Below are positions 8,710 to 17,757 of a stretch of DNA of 64,000 nucleotides, one piece after another; positions within the stretch are counted from its first letter, which is position 1, and each line of letters starts with the position of its first letter. The DNA is taken from contig NZ_LT607413.1 in NCBI RefSeq assembly GCF_900091495.1, forward strand, positions 4,417,001-4,481,000. Reading direction: 5' to 3'. Below the pieces are notes generated by a model. That model was not told the origin of the DNA. It was given only the letters and a program-made list of their open reading frames with translations, and did not search any database. Source of the DNA: Micromonospora echinospora (GTDB taxonomy: Bacteria > Actinomycetota > Actinomycetes > Mycobacteriales > Micromonosporaceae). The translations under genes and the position numbers were made by a program.

Positions 8710-9309
8710 GCGGGTGATCTCGGCGACCGGCAGCTTGATGTCGAACGGCTCGGCCAGCTCGACCAGGTCCGCGCTCTCGGCGACCAGCTCGTACTGGCGT
8801 TCACCGCCCGGCCCGATCCGGTCGCCGATCCGGTACGCGTACAGGTGCACCGGGTCCTGTTCGATGCGCCAGTAGTACGGGATGCCGGCGGCGGCGTACT
8901 CGCCCGGCTTGGCGAACCGGTCGACGCGGCGGGTGCCCGGGGAGACCACTTCGACGGCGAGGACGACGTCCTCAGGACGTAGCAGGGACTGGTCGGCGGC
9001 GATGCCGGCCCGGTGCAGCAGAACGTCCGGCTGACGGCTGGTGTTGGCGTTCAGTGCCACCCCGACCGCCAGGGTGGCCCGTAGGTGTTCTGGTGCGTGG
9101 TCGGCCAGCCAGCGGCAGAGCAGGAACGAGATGCTCTGGTGGTCCAGGGTGGGGGAGGGTGTCACCTGGATGACTCCGTCGACGAGTTCGACGCGGGGGG
9201 CGTCGTCCGGCAGGGCGAGGAGGTCCGCCAGCGTGTAGTCGGCACGCTGCTGCCGCATCGGATCCGGACACCAAGGGCCAGGTGATGTCGGGACGGGCTC
9301 GGCGCTCAC
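8707..9309 (-). CDS. Uma2 family (DUF820) restriction-endonuclease-fold protein
   Basis: A 200-residue protein of the Uma2/DUF820 family, which has a PD-(D/E)xK nuclease-like fold. Visible landmarks are YTLADLLALPDD, ELVDGVIQV, the conserved PDVLL (here QPDVLLHRAG), and VLAVEVVSPGTRRVDRFAKPGEYAAAGIPYYW, where the Asp, Glu and Lys of the putative active site lie. These genes form large families in actinobacteria and cyanobacteria; their biological role is unknown. Start: GTG at 9309 has a -10 TACGCT 6 nt upstream; ATG at 9258 is the alternative and would give 183 residues. The gene is framed by two copies of a direct repeat, which suggests loss or gain of a paralogue. Confidence 0.82.
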   Translation of the reverse strand: MSAEPVPTSPGPWCPDPMRQQRADYTLADLLALPDDAPRVELVDGVIQVTPSPTLDHQSISFLLCRWLADHAPEHLRATLAVGVALNANTSRQPDVLLHRAGIAADQSLLRPEDVVLAVEVVSPGTRRVDRFAKPGEYAAAGIPYYWRIEQDPVHLYAYRIGDRIGPGGERQYELVAESADLVELAEPFDIKLPVAEITR

Positions 9310-9371
9310 CGGGTGAGCGTAACCCTGGCTGGGGCGGTGCGGGCCGGACAGCGGGTGCGACGGCGACGTCA
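9249..9371. repeat. Direct repeat around the Uma2 gene, copy B
   Basis: Second copy of the repeat at 8594-8709. On the minus strand it starts at the stop codon of the methyltransferase gene (9371) and ends inside the start of the Uma2 gene. It contains the 8-bp inverted repeat CGCTCACC/GGTGAGCG over the GTG start. Confidence 0.8.
9316..9321 (-). promoter_or_regulatory. -10 hexamer of the Uma2 gene (leaderless)
   Basis: TACGCT on the minus strand, 6 nt before GTG at 9309. In repeat copy A the same position has lost the first T of the hexamer. Confidence 0.45.
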
Positions 9372-10175
9372 GGTGGTGGGCTTCTCGGCGACGAAGATGG
9401 CGGTGCCGGGGAAGAGCCGGCCGCGCAGCGGGCTCCACTGGCCCCAGATCCCCTCGTGTCCCTCCGGCCACTCCGGTTCGACGAGGTCGAGCAGGCGGAA
9501 CCCGGCACCGACCAGCTCCCGGATCCGGTCGCCGAGGGTGCGGTGCTGCTCGACGTAGGTGGCGACGCCGTGCTCGTCCTGCTCCACGTAGGGGGAGCGG
9601 TCGAAGTAGGAGTGGACGGCGGTCAGCCCGCCCTCCCCGGGGTCGTCGTAGAAGATCCAGCGCATCGGATGGGTGACCGAGAAGACCCACCGGCCGCCGG
9701 GCCGCAGCACCCGGGCGACCTCGCGCATCACCGCCGCCGAGTCGGCCACGAAGGGGACCGCGCCGAACGCCGTGCAGACCGTGTCGAAGGCCGCGTCGGC
9801 GAAGGGGAGGGCGAGCGCGTCGGCCTGCACCAGCGGGACGCGTACCCCGGTGCGGTCGGCGGCCCGGGCGGCGTGCCGCAGCATGCCGGCGGAGAGGTCC
9901 AGGGCGACCGGCGTGGCCCCCTGGGCGGCCAGCCACCGGGCGGCGGCCGCGGCTCCGCTGCCGAGTTCCAGGATCCGCCGACCGGCGAGGTCGCCGAGCA
10001 GGCGGGCGTCGGCCTCGCGCAGTCCCTCCGGGCACCAGACGAAGTCCACCTCGCCGAGGAAGTGGCCGTGTTCGGCCTGGTAGTCGTCGGCGTCGGCGTC
10101 CCACCAGCGGCGGTTGGCCCGGCGCGCCTCGGCGTCGCCGACCCGGCGGCGCAGCACCCGGTTGTCGTCGTTCAC
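9369..10175 (-). CDS. Class I SAM-dependent methyltransferase
   Basis: A 268-residue cytoplasmic methyltransferase of unknown substrate. The Rossmann SAM site is seen as ILELGSGAAAAARWLAAQG (motif I, residues about 68-86), with VALDLSAGML (motif II), PFADAAFDTVCTAFGAVPFV (motif IV) and LRPGGRWVFSVTHP (motif V/VI). An N-terminal cap (RRANRRWWDADADDYQAEHG) resembles ubiquinone/menaquinone-type small-molecule methyltransferases. GTG at 10175 has a -10 TAGCGT 6 nt upstream. It heads a minus-strand row with the Uma2 gene. No neighbour points to a substrate. Confidence 0.9.
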   Translation of the reverse strand: MNDDNRVLRRRVGDAEARRANRRWWDADADDYQAEHGHFLGEVDFVWCPEGLREADARLLGDLAGRRILELGSGAAAAARWLAAQGATPVALDLSAGMLRHAARAADRTGVRVPLVQADALALPFADAAFDTVCTAFGAVPFVADSAAVMREVARVLRPGGRWVFSVTHPMRWIFYDDPGEGGLTAVHSYFDRSPYVEQDEHGVATYVEQHRTLGDRIRELVGAGFRLLDLVEPEWPEGHEGIWGQWSPLRGRLFPGTAIFVAEKPTT

Positions 10176-10181
10176 GCCATC

Positions 10182-10187
10182 ACGCTA
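10182..10187 (-). promoter_or_regulatory. -10 hexamer of the methyltransferase gene (leaderless)
   Basis: TAGCGT on the minus strand, 6 nt before GTG at 10175; no Shine-Dalgarno between them. Confidence 0.5.
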
Positions 10188-10313
10188 GGCCCCGTCCGGT
10201 GGGTCGGCGGCGGCGGTGTGCGGGGACGGCTGTGACGCGTGTTACACAAGTGGTGGATTGCGGGCGATTCTTCGGCTTTCGCAGCTGACGCGCCCCGCAG
10301 AGGGCGGGAGGGC

Positions 10314-10344
10314 TTGCACGCTGTGGTAATGCACCCGGTAGGCT
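10314..10344 (+). promoter_or_regulatory. rpsA promoter
   Basis: TTGCAC (10314-10319) and TAGGCT (10339-10344) are spaced 19 nt. The transcript would have a leader of about 170 nt before rpsA. The rest of the 347-bp gap 10176-10522 holds only the divergent methyltransferase promoter and this leader; no gene is seen. Confidence 0.6.
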
Positions 10345-10522
10345 AGAGGATGCGCTCGCGGATCGTGTGTCTCGGCAGGGAGCAGGCGCGCGGTCAACGG
10401 AGCCACATCATGATCTCATTTGGCGATCGTTCGGTGTGCCCGGAGGCGGATCCGCTGGCGCGAACAGGTCACTGCGACACAAGCCTGCTGTGACAAACCA
10501 TCCGACCGGAGCAACCGCCCAC

Positions 10523-12013
10523 ATGACGAGCAGCATCGAGGCCCCCTCGAGCGCCACCCGGGTCACCCACGACGATCTCGGTTCCGAGGAGGCTTTCCTC
10601 GCCGCGATCGACGAGACCATCAAGTACTTCAACGACGGCGACATTGTCGAAGGCACCGTCGTCAAGGTCGATCGGGACGAGGTCCTGCTCGACATCGGCT
10701 ACAAGACCGAGGGTGTCATCCCCTCTCGGGAGTTGTCGATCAAGCACGACGTGGACCCGGCCGAGGTGGTGTCGGTTGGTGACCACATCGAGGCCCTCGT
10801 CCTCCAGAAGGAGGACAAGGAGGGGCGTCTGATCCTCTCGAAGAAGCGGGCGCAGTACGAGCGGGCCTGGGGCACGATCGAGAAGATCAAGGACGAGGAC
10901 GGTGTCGTCCGCGGCTCGGTCATCGAGGTGGTCAAGGGCGGCCTCATCCTCGACATCGGGCTGCGTGGCTTCCTGCCCGCCTCCCTGGTCGAGATGCGTC
11001 GGGTGCGCGACCTCCAGCCGTACGTCGGCCGGGAGCTCGAGGCCAAGATCATCGAGCTGGACAAGAACCGCAACAACGTGGTCCTGTCCCGCCGGGCCTG
11101 GCTCGAGCAGACCCAGTCCGAGGTGCGTACCGAGTTCCTCAACAAGCTCCAGAAGGGGCAGGTCCGCAAGGGCGTCGTCTCCTCGATCGTCAACTTCGGC
11201 GCGTTCGTCGACCTCGGCGGCGTGGACGGTCTGGTGCACGTCTCCGAGCTGTCCTGGAAGCACATCGACCACCCGTCCGAGGTCGTCGAGGTGGGCCAGG
11301 AGGTCGAGGTCGAGGTTCTGGACGTCGACCTGGACCGCGAGCGGGTCTCGCTGTCGCTGAAGGCGACCCAGGAGGACCCGTGGCGTCAGTTCGCCCGCAC
11401 CCACGCGATCCAGCAGATCGTGCCGGGTAAGGTCACCAAGCTGGTGCCGTTCGGTGCGTTCGTCCGGGTGGACGACGGCATCGAGGGTCTGGTCCACATC
11501 TCCGAGCTGGCCGAGCGCCACGTCGAGATCCCGGAGCAGGTCGTCCAGGTCGGCTCCGAGGTCATGGTCAAGGTCATCGACATCGACCTCGAGCGGCGGC
11601 GGATCTCGCTCTCGCTCAAGCAGGCCAACGAGGGCTTCGTCGAGGGCGAGGAGCACTTCGACCCGACCCTCTACGGCATGGCCGCGACCTACGACGCCGA
11701 GGGCAACTACATCTACCCGGAGGGCTTCGACCCGGAGACGGGCGAGTGGCTCGAGGGGTACGACAAGCAGCGCGAGACCTGGGAGAACCAGTACGCCGAG
11801 GCCCGTCAGCGCTGGGAGGCGCACACCAAGCAGGTGCAGAACTCCCGCGCCGCCGACGCCGAGGCCGCTGCCAACCCGGCCCCCCCGGTCACCGGCGGCA
11901 CCACCTCCTCGACCAGCCCGGCCCCGAGCCGGCAGACCGAGGAGCCGTCCGGCACCCTGGCCACCGACGAGGCGCTCGCCGCACTGCGGGAGAAGCTCGC
12001 CGGCGGCAAGTGA
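10523..12013 (+). CDS. rpsA: 30S ribosomal protein S1
   Basis: A 496-residue RNA-binding ribosomal protein needed for translation initiation on structured mRNAs. Four S1 domains follow one another: residues about 36-107 (GDIVEGTVVKVDRDEVLLDIGY), 122-190 (GVVRGSVIEVVKGGLILDI), 208-278 (VRKGVVSSIVNFGAFVDLGG) and 295-365 (VPGKVTKLVPFGAFVRV). The tail holds the actinobacterial Tyr-rich stretch YDAEGNYIYPEGFDPETGEW and ends in Ala/Pro/Thr-rich sequence. ATG at 10523 is used because the conserved N-terminus MTSSIEAPSS starts there; upstream open frame is leader. The many leaderless genes nearby would not depend on S1 in the classical way. Confidence 0.98.
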   Translation: MTSSIEAPSSATRVTHDDLGSEEAFLAAIDETIKYFNDGDIVEGTVVKVDRDEVLLDIGYKTEGVIPSRELSIKHDVDPAEVVSVGDHIEALVLQKEDKEGRLILSKKRAQYERAWGTIEKIKDEDGVVRGSVIEVVKGGLILDIGLRGFLPASLVEMRRVRDLQPYVGRELEAKIIELDKNRNNVVLSRRAWLEQTQSEVRTEFLNKLQKGQVRKGVVSSIVNFGAFVDLGGVDGLVHVSELSWKHIDHPSEVVEVGQEVEVEVLDVDLDRERVSLSLKATQEDPWRQFARTHAIQQIVPGKVTKLVPFGAFVRVDDGIEGLVHISELAERHVEIPEQVVQVGSEVMVKVIDIDLERRRISLSLKQANEGFVEGEEHFDPTLYGMAATYDAEGNYIYPEGFDPETGEWLEGYDKQRETWENQYAEARQRWEAHTKQVQNSRAADAEAAANPAPPVTGGTTSSTSPAPSRQTEEPSGTLATDEALAALREKLAGGK

Positions 12014-12030
12014 TCCACAGGCACCACCCG

Positions 12031-12069
12031 AAGGCCCCGTCCCCGGCTCCCCACGGCGGACGGGGCCTT
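12031..12069 (+). terminator. rpsA terminator
   Basis: Perfect 12-bp stem AAGGCCCCGTCC/GGACGGGGCCTT with a 15-nt loop, 18 nt after the rpsA stop. Confidence 0.85.
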
Positions 12070-12124
12070 CCCCTGTACGGACCCTCCGGTTGGCAGGGCG
12101 GGGGCGATCGGGTTCACTGGTGCG

Positions 12125-13306
12125 GTGTTGAGGGTGGGCCTGACCGGAGGCATCGGTTCCGGTAAGAGCGCGGTGGCGGCGCGTCTCGCGCAACTCGGCG
12201 CGGTGGTCGTCGACTCGGACCGGATCGCCCGCGAGGTGGTCGCCCCCGGAAGCGAGGGGCTCGCCGAGATCGTCACCACCTTCGGCGCGGGGGTGCTCGC
12301 CCCCGACGGATCCCTCGACCGACCGGCCCTCGGGGCACTGGTCTTCGGCGACGAGGCGGCACGCCGTCGGCTGGAGGCGATCACCCACCCCCGGGTCCGG
12401 GCCCGTTCCGCCGAACTGGCCGCCGCCGCGCCGCCGGACGCGGTCGTGGTCAACGACGTACCGCTGCTGGTGGAGGTCGGGCTCGCCCCGACGTACCACC
12501 TCGTGGTGGTGGTGCAGACGGCACCGGAGATCCGGCTGGCCCGGCTGTCCCGGGACCGGGGGATGAGCCGCGCCGAGGCCGAGCGGCGGATCGCCGCGCA
12601 GACCGACGACGTGCGCCGCCGGGCCGCCGCCGACGTGGTGCTCGCCAACGACGCCACCCTCGACGACCTGCACGCCGCAGTCGACGCGCTCTGGCACGAG
12701 CGACTCCTGCCGTACGAGGAGAACCTGCGCGAACAGCGGGTGGTACGGACCCGGCAGGTCCGGCTCGCCGAGCCGGATGCGACCTGGCCGCAGCAGTACG
12801 AGCGCCTCGCCGCCCGGATCCGGCACGCGCTGGCCCCCGTGGACGTACGGGTCGACCACATCGGCTCGACCTCGATCCCGGGTCTGCCCGCCAAGGACGT
12901 CATCGACGTCCAACTCGCCGTGCCCTCGCTCGACGAGGCGGACGGGGTGCTCGCCGAGCGGCTCGCTGCCGCCGGGTTTCCGCGCTTCCCCGGTCAGTGG
13001 TGGGACAGCCCCCGCACTCCGGGCGGAGAGTCCTGGCCGAAACGGTTGCACGGTAGCGCCGATCCCGGTCGGCCGGTCCACCTGCACGTCCGGGAGACCG
13101 ACTCACCGGGCTGGCGGTACGCGCTGCTGATGCGTGACCACCTCCGCGCGGACCCGGAACAGCGGGCCGCGTACCTGGCGATGAAGCGCGCCGTGGCGGC
13201 GGCGACCCCGGACAGCGTCGGGTACGCGTTGGCCAAGGAACCGTGGTTCGACGAGGAGCAGGTCCGCGCCGAGGAGTGGGCCGCCCGCACCGGCTGGCGT
13301 CCCTGA
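12125..13306 (+). CDS. coaE: Dephospho-CoA kinase fused to a GrpB-like domain
   Basis: A 393-residue two-domain protein. Residues 1-200 are dephospho-CoA kinase, the last step of coenzyme A synthesis: P-loop GLTGGIGSGKS, VVDSDRIAREVV, and the LID region RLSRDRGMSRAEAERRIAAQ. Residues about 215-393 are a GrpB/UPF0157 domain, a nucleotidyltransferase-like fold, with HIGSTSIPGLPAKDVIDVQL and HLHVRETDSPGWRYALLMRDHLR. The same fusion is known in other actinobacteria (including mycobacteria), so it is not an artefact. GTG at 12125 gives the family N-terminus; TTG at 12128 would be in frame too. Lies just after the rpsA terminator. Confidence 0.95.
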   Translation: MLRVGLTGGIGSGKSAVAARLAQLGAVVVDSDRIAREVVAPGSEGLAEIVTTFGAGVLAPDGSLDRPALGALVFGDEAARRRLEAITHPRVRARSAELAAAAPPDAVVVNDVPLLVEVGLAPTYHLVVVVQTAPEIRLARLSRDRGMSRAEAERRIAAQTDDVRRRAAADVVLANDATLDDLHAAVDALWHERLLPYEENLREQRVVRTRQVRLAEPDATWPQQYERLAARIRHALAPVDVRVDHIGSTSIPGLPAKDVIDVQLAVPSLDEADGVLAERLAAAGFPRFPGQWWDSPRTPGGESWPKRLHGSADPGRPVHLHVRETDSPGWRYALLMRDHLRADPEQRAAYLAMKRAVAAATPDSVGYALAKEPWFDEEQVRAEEWAARTGWRP

Positions 13307-13344
13307 CGCCCGACGGCCGGCGTCGTGCCGGCGGGAGGGAAGGA

Positions 13345-15180
13345 TCAGCGGGCCGACGGCCGGGGCGCCGGCTTCGGGACCGGGATCGAGGGCAGCCGGG
13401 GCACCGGCGCCTGCACCAGGTCGAGTTGGGCCCACGCGCCCGCTCCGGTCCGCAGTTCCAGCCGGCGCAGCACACCGGACCGGTCGAGCCAGTACCGCAG
13501 CGCGTGTCCTGCGGTGCGCACCTCGACGACGTCCACCGGCCGCTTGCCGGTGCTGTCCCGGCGTAGCCAGGTGGCCCGGTCCGGGCCTGGTGGCTCCCGG
13601 CCGGCCCGCAGCGCCGATCCGACCAGCCGGTCCAGCTCACCCGGGCCGGCCCGGACCCGCTCCCAGCGCGCGTCGTCCGGCGGTGGCAGCGGTGGCCGGG
13701 CGTCGGGGGCCTCGTCCCCGACCGGCAGCCGCGTCCGGGTCACGCCCGACCGGTCGTGGCGGGCCACGGTCCGCTGTTCCGGCGCGTCGAGGTCGGTCGT
13801 GGCGAGGTAGGCGACCTGCCCGCGCCAGTCCAGCCAGCCGCCGCCGCGCAGGTTCGCGCCGGTGTCGGTGGGAACGGCCAGGACGAGCGCGGTACCACCG
13901 AGGGCCCGGTTCCGGGCGGGCATCCGGGCCAGCCGCTCCGCCTCCTCCCGGGTCAGGTCCCGGGGCAGCCCGGGGGCGCCGCCGAGGGCGGCCACCGGGT
14001 GCAGCGGCGGGCGGTGCGACCGGTCCAGGTCCAACTCCACCGGTACGGCGCCGGGCAGCCGGGCGGCCAGCCGGTGCAGTCGGGCGTCCCGGTCCACCCA
14101 GTAGCGCCACCCGTCGTCGGCCAAGGGGCGGGGGGTGCCGGCGGCGGGTAGCGGGGTGGAAGTGCCGCCGGCGGGGGTGGCGGTCGGGGCCGGGATCGTG
14201 GCGACGGTGCCGCCGGCAGGGGTGGCGGTCGGGGCCGTGGCGACGGTGCCGCCGGCAGGGGTGGCGGTGGCGGTCGGGGTCGTGGGAACCGTGCCGCCGG
14301 CAGTGTTGGCGGTCGGGGCCGGGGTCGTGGCCATGCGGAACACGTCCACCGGGGTGCGGCCGACGGTGTCCCGGGCCACCCAGCGGGCGCCCCCGAGCCG
14401 GGCCACCGGGTCGGGCCGGTCGGCCGACAGCGCGAACAGCAGGTCGAGGAGGGCGGCCAGTGCGGGCCGGTCCGGCAGGTCGCGGATCCGCCAGTTGTCG
14501 GCCGGGGGCAGCAGCGGCGGGACAGCCGGGGTGAGCACCGCTGCCGGATCGGGGCGGACCGCCACGACGCCGGGGGTGGCCTGCACCAGACCGCGCAGCG
14601 GACCCGCTCCCGGGCCACCGACGTCGAGGTAGACCAACGGCCGGGTCCAGTCGACCCAGCCGACCGCCTCGACGCGGTCGCCGCCCTGGCCGACGGTGGC
14701 CCGCAGCCGGGCCCGTCCGTCCCGGTAGTTGGTGACCCGGACGGCGGCCAGCCGCTCGGCCTCGGTGACGGTGAGCGCACGGGCCGGGTCCGGCGGGTCG
14801 GGTCGCCAGCTGAGCAGCCCGGCGACCAGGGCTGCGGCGGTGACGAGGGCCACCGCGCCGAGCCCGACCAGGAGGGTGCGCCGCCGGGGTGCCCGGTCGC
14901 CGCCGGCCGGCCCGGCGAGATCCGTCCGGGCGGGGCCGTCCCGGTCGCCGGGAGCGTCGGGATCGACGTCGCCGGGGTCGTCCGGACCCGTGTCGTCGGT
15001 CCGTTTCGCCTCGCCGGGAGCGTCCGGATCCGCCTCGCCGGGAGCGTCCGGATCCGCCTCGCCGGGAGCGTCCGGATCCGCCTCGCCCGGAACGTCCGGA
15101 CCCGCGTCGCCGGGGACGTTCGGATCCGCGTCGCCCGGGGCGGGCGCGGGCCCGGATCCCGGGGCGGGCGATGTCTCCAC
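13345..15180 (-). CDS. Membrane-anchored protein with a duplicated unknown domain
   Basis: I do not recognise the family. A protein of about 611 residues has a cytoplasmic Pro/Asp/Glu-rich head with repeated GEADPDAP units, one membrane segment (TLLVGLGAVALVTAAALVAG, residues about 100-120) and a large outer part. That part holds two related modules. Module 1 (about 133-385) has EAERLAAVRVTN, GWVDWTRPLVYLD, WVARDTVGRTPVDVF and WRYWVDRDARLHRL. Module 2 (about 395-600) repeats these as EEAERLARMPARN, GWLDWRGQVAYLA, WLRRDSTGKRPVDVV and LRYWLDRSGVLRRL. Module 1 is interrupted by a TPAGGT-type repeat linker. The modules might be lipoprotein-carrier-like (LppX/LprG) surface domains, a guess. Start is uncertain: GTG at 15180 has no good ribosome site. 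Confidence 0.72.
   Translation of the reverse strand: METSPAPGSGPAPAPGDADPNVPGDAGPDVPGEADPDAPGEADPDAPGEADPDAPGEAKRTDDTGPDDPGDVDPDAPGDRDGPARTDLAGPAGGDRAPRRRTLLVGLGAVALVTAAALVAGLLSWRPDPPDPARALTVTEAERLAAVRVTNYRDGRARLRATVGQGGDRVEAVGWVDWTRPLVYLDVGGPGAGPLRGLVQATPGVVAVRPDPAAVLTPAVPPLLPPADNWRIRDLPDRPALAALLDLLFALSADRPDPVARLGGARWVARDTVGRTPVDVFRMATTPAPTANTAGGTVPTTPTATATPAGGTVATAPTATPAGGTVATIPAPTATPAGGTSTPLPAAGTPRPLADDGWRYWVDRDARLHRLAARLPGAVPVELDLDRSHRPPLHPVAALGGAPGLPRDLTREEAERLARMPARNRALGGTALVLAVPTDTGANLRGGGWLDWRGQVAYLATTDLDAPEQRTVARHDRSGVTRTRLPVGDEAPDARPPLPPPDDARWERVRAGPGELDRLVGSALRAGREPPGPDRATWLRRDSTGKRPVDVVEVRTAGHALRYWLDRSGVLRRLELRTGAGAWAQLDLVQAPVPRLPSIPVPKPAPRPSAR
14135..14335. repeat. Coding repeats for the TPAGGT linker
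   Basis: Imperfect repeats encode several copies of TPAGGTVAT-like units in the loop of the first module of the duplicated-domain protein. Unit length varies (about 36-45 bp), and all copies keep the frame. Confidence 0.6.
15011..15130. repeat. 24-bp coding minisatellite
   Basis: Five 24-bp units; the three at 15011-15082 are identical and the two at 15083-15130 have diverged. They encode the eight-residue unit GEADPDAP in the cytoplasmic head of the duplicated-domain protein. The in-frame unit size means copy number can change without a frameshift. Confidence 0.85.
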
Positions 15181-15466
15181 GAGTGGTTGAACGCCTCGAC
15201 CGGGCTGGGGTGACGAGCAGGGCGCTCGCGGCGGCCGGTCTGCGCGCTCGGCGCGACCGCGTCCGGGGGCGCACGCCGGTCGACCCGGGTGCCGCGACCC
15301 CTGCGCCGGGCGGGTCGGCCGACGAGGGCCGGGCCCCGGCCCGGTCGGCCGCCGCGAGCGGCCTACGGTGCACACCTTAGCGTGGTGAGATGTAGCCCAC
15401 AATCAGAATATCGAAGCTGGTCAGGGCACCTCCCGTGGTACGGGTCGGAGTGTCAGACCGGCGGCG

Positions 15467-15472
15467 TACCGT
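15467..15472 (+). promoter_or_regulatory. -10 hexamer of uvrB (leaderless)
   Basis: TACCGT 7 nt before ATG at 15480. No Shine-Dalgarno in the gap. No LexA/SOS-type palindrome was found in the roughly 300 bp upstream, which otherwise contain nothing recognisable. Confidence 0.5.
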
Positions 15473-15479
15473 GGGGGTC

Positions 15480-17588
15480 ATGGCGCTCGACATCCCCCGT
15501 CTCGACGGACGTTTCCAGGTCGTCAGCGAGTTCCAGCCGGCCGGCGACCAGCCCGCCGCCATCGACGACCTGGAGCGGCGCGTCCGCCGGGGCGACCGGA
15601 ACACCGTGCTGCTCGGCGCGACCGGCACCGGCAAGAGCGCCACCACCGCCTGGCTGGTCGAGCGGCTGCAACGGCCGACCCTGGTCCTCGCCCCCAACAA
15701 GACCCTCTGTGCCCAGCTGGCCAAGGAGTTCAGCGAGCTGCTCCCGCACAACGCGGTCGAGTACTTCGTCTCCTACTACGACTACTACCAGCCCGAGGCG
15801 TACATCCCGCAGACCGACACCTACATCGAGAAGGACTCCTCGATCAACGAGGAGGTCGAGCGGCTGCGCCACTCGGCGACGATGTCCCTGCTCACCCGTC
15901 GGGACGTGATCGTGGTGGCCACGGTCTCGGCGATCTACGGCCTGGGCACCCCGGAGGAGTACCTCGACCAGGCCGTCCGGGTCACCGTGGGGCAGGAGGT
16001 CGACCGTGACCGGCTCCTGCGGCATCTGGTCGAGATCCAGTACACCCGCAACGACATGGCCTTCCAGCGGGGCACGTTCCGGGTCCGGGGCGACACGCTG
16101 GAGATCATCCCGGCGTACGAGGAGATGGCGCTGCGGATCGAGCTCTTCGGCGACGAGGTGGAGAAGCTCTACTACCTCAACCCGGTCACCGGCGACGTGG
16201 TGCGTGAGGTACCCCAGTTCCTGATCTTCCCGGCCTCGCACTACGCCGCCGGCGCGGAGCGGATGGAGCGGGCCATCGGCGACATCGAGGCGGAGCTGGC
16301 CGAGCGTCTCGCCGAGCTGGACCGGCAGGGCAAGCTGCTGGAGGCGCAGCGGCTGCGGATGCGCACCACCTACGACATCGAGATGATGCGGCAGGTCGGC
16401 TTCTGCTCCGGCATCGAGAACTACTCCATGCACATCGACGGCCGGCTGCCGGGGAGCCCGCCGCACTGCCTGCTCGACTACTTCCCCGACGACTTCCTCA
16501 CCGTCGTCGACGAGTCGCACGTGACGATCCCGCAGATCGGCGGCATGTACGAGGGCGACGCCTCGCGCAAGCGGATGCTGATCGACCACGGCTTCCGGCT
16601 GCCCAGCGCGGCCGACAACCGGCCGCTGCGCTTCGACGAGTTCCTGGAGCGGGTGGGCCAGATGGTGTTCCTCTCCGCCACCCCGGGCCCCTGGGAGATG
16701 GAGCAGGCGCAGGGCGAGTACGTCGAGCAGGTGATCCGCCCGACCGGCCTGGTCGACCCGGAGGTCGTGGTCAAGCCCACCAAGGGGCAGATCGACGACC
16801 TGATGCACGAGATCCGGCTGCGGACCGAACGCGACGAGCGGGTGCTGGTCACCACGTTGACCAAGAAGATGGCCGAGGACCTCTCCGACTACCTCCTGGA
16901 GAACGGCATCCGGGTGCGCTACCTGCACTCCGAGGTCGACACGCTGCGCCGGGTGGAGCTGCTGCGCGAGCTGCGCAAGGGCGAGTACGACGTCCTGGTC
17001 GGCATCAACCTGCTCCGGGAGGGCCTCGACCTGCCCGAGGTGTCCCTGGTGGCGATCCTCGACGCCGACAAGGAGGGCTTCCTGCGCAGCGGCCGGTCGC
17101 TGATCCAGACCATCGGCCGGGCGGCCCGGAACGTCTCCGGCCAGGTGCACATGTACGCCGACAAGATCACCCCCTCGATGGCCGAGGCGATCGACGAGAC
17201 CAACCGGCGGCGGGCCAAGCAGATCGCGCACAACGAGGCCCACGGGATCAGCCCCGAGCCGCTGCGCAAGAAGATCCACGACATCCTGGACGACATCTAC
17301 CGTGAGGCGGAGGACACCGAGACCGACAACCGGGTCGGTGGCGCGGTGCGGCAGCTCTCCCGGGGCAAGGCCCCGGTCAAGGAGACCCGGAGCCGGGCCC
17401 GGACGACCGCCGGCCCCTCCCGGGAGGGCATGGCCCGCGCCGACCTGGCCCAGCTCATCCAGGAACTCAACGACCAGATGCTCGCCGCCGCCCGGGAGTT
17501 GCAGTTCGAGCTGGCCGCCCGCATCCGTGACGAGGTCGCCGAGCTAAAAAAGGAGCTGCGGGGGATGGACGCGGCCGGGGTGAAGTGA
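15480..17588 (+). CDS. uvrB: Excinuclease ABC subunit UvrB
   Basis: A 702-residue damage-verification helicase of nucleotide excision repair. P-loop [14 protein letters not shown] near residue 43, the beta-hairpin region [20 protein letters not shown] (about 95-115), helicase motif [16 protein letters not shown], and motif [11 protein letters not shown] are all present. The C-terminal UVR motif ([20 protein letters not shown] onward, about 655-690) contacts UvrC. ATG at 15480 is chosen because the family N-terminus [12 protein letters not shown] begins there and a -10 lies 7 nt upstream. Partners UvrA and UvrC are encoded further along the same window. Confidence 0.98.
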   Translation: MALDIPRLDGRFQVVSEFQPAGDQPAAIDDLERRVRRGDRNTVLLGATGTGKSATTAWLVERLQRPTLVLAPNKTLCAQLAKEFSELLPHNAVEYFVSYYDYYQPEAYIPQTDTYIEKDSSINEEVERLRHSATMSLLTRRDVIVVATVSAIYGLGTPEEYLDQAVRVTVGQEVDRDRLLRHLVEIQYTRNDMAFQRGTFRVRGDTLEIIPAYEEMALRIELFGDEVEKLYYLNPVTGDVVREVPQFLIFPASHYAAGAERMERAIGDIEAELAERLAELDRQGKLLEAQRLRMRTTYDIEMMRQVGFCSGIENYSMHIDGRLPGSPPHCLLDYFPDDFLTVVDESHVTIPQIGGMYEGDASRKRMLIDHGFRLPSAADNRPLRFDEFLERVGQMVFLSATPGPWEMEQAQGEYVEQVIRPTGLVDPEVVVKPTKGQIDDLMHEIRLRTERDERVLVTTLTKKMAEDLSDYLLENGIRVRYLHSEVDTLRRVELLRELRKGEYDVLVGINLLREGLDLPEVSLVAILDADKEGFLRSGRSLIQTIGRAARNVSGQVHMYADKITPSMAEAIDETNRRRAKQIAHNEAHGISPEPLRKKIHDILDDIYREAEDTETDNRVGGAVRQLSRGKAPVKETRSRARTTAGPSREGMARADLAQLIQELNDQMLAAARELQFELAARIRDEVAELKKELRGMDAAGVK

Positions 17589-17645
17589 CGTCCCGCTGAC
17601 GGGCACGCGCTGGTTCGCCATCTCCGACACCGACCACGGATCGCG

Positions 17646-17685
17646 GGGCCACACCGCACCGGACCCGGCCGGCACGGTGTGGCCC
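17646..17685 (+). terminator. uvrB terminator hairpin
   Basis: Perfect 11-bp stem (17646-17656 with 17675-17685), 18-nt loop, 57 nt after the uvrB stop; no T tract. Confidence 0.6.
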
Positions 17686-17757
17686 GTCGACACCTGCCGC
17701 CCCTGACCGGGGGCGACGTGCCTCCACCACCCGTTGTTGCTCTCTGTGAGCAGGGTA

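Noticed and set aside
15011..15130. CRISPR-like array
   Set aside because: The 24-bp units are directly adjacent without spacers and are translated in frame; this is a coding minisatellite.
15381..15479. SOS (LexA) boxes before uvrB, and likewise before uvrA, uvrC, recQ and polA
   Set aside because: No sequence resembling the actinobacterial CGAAC-N4-GTTCG palindrome was found in any of these upstream regions.
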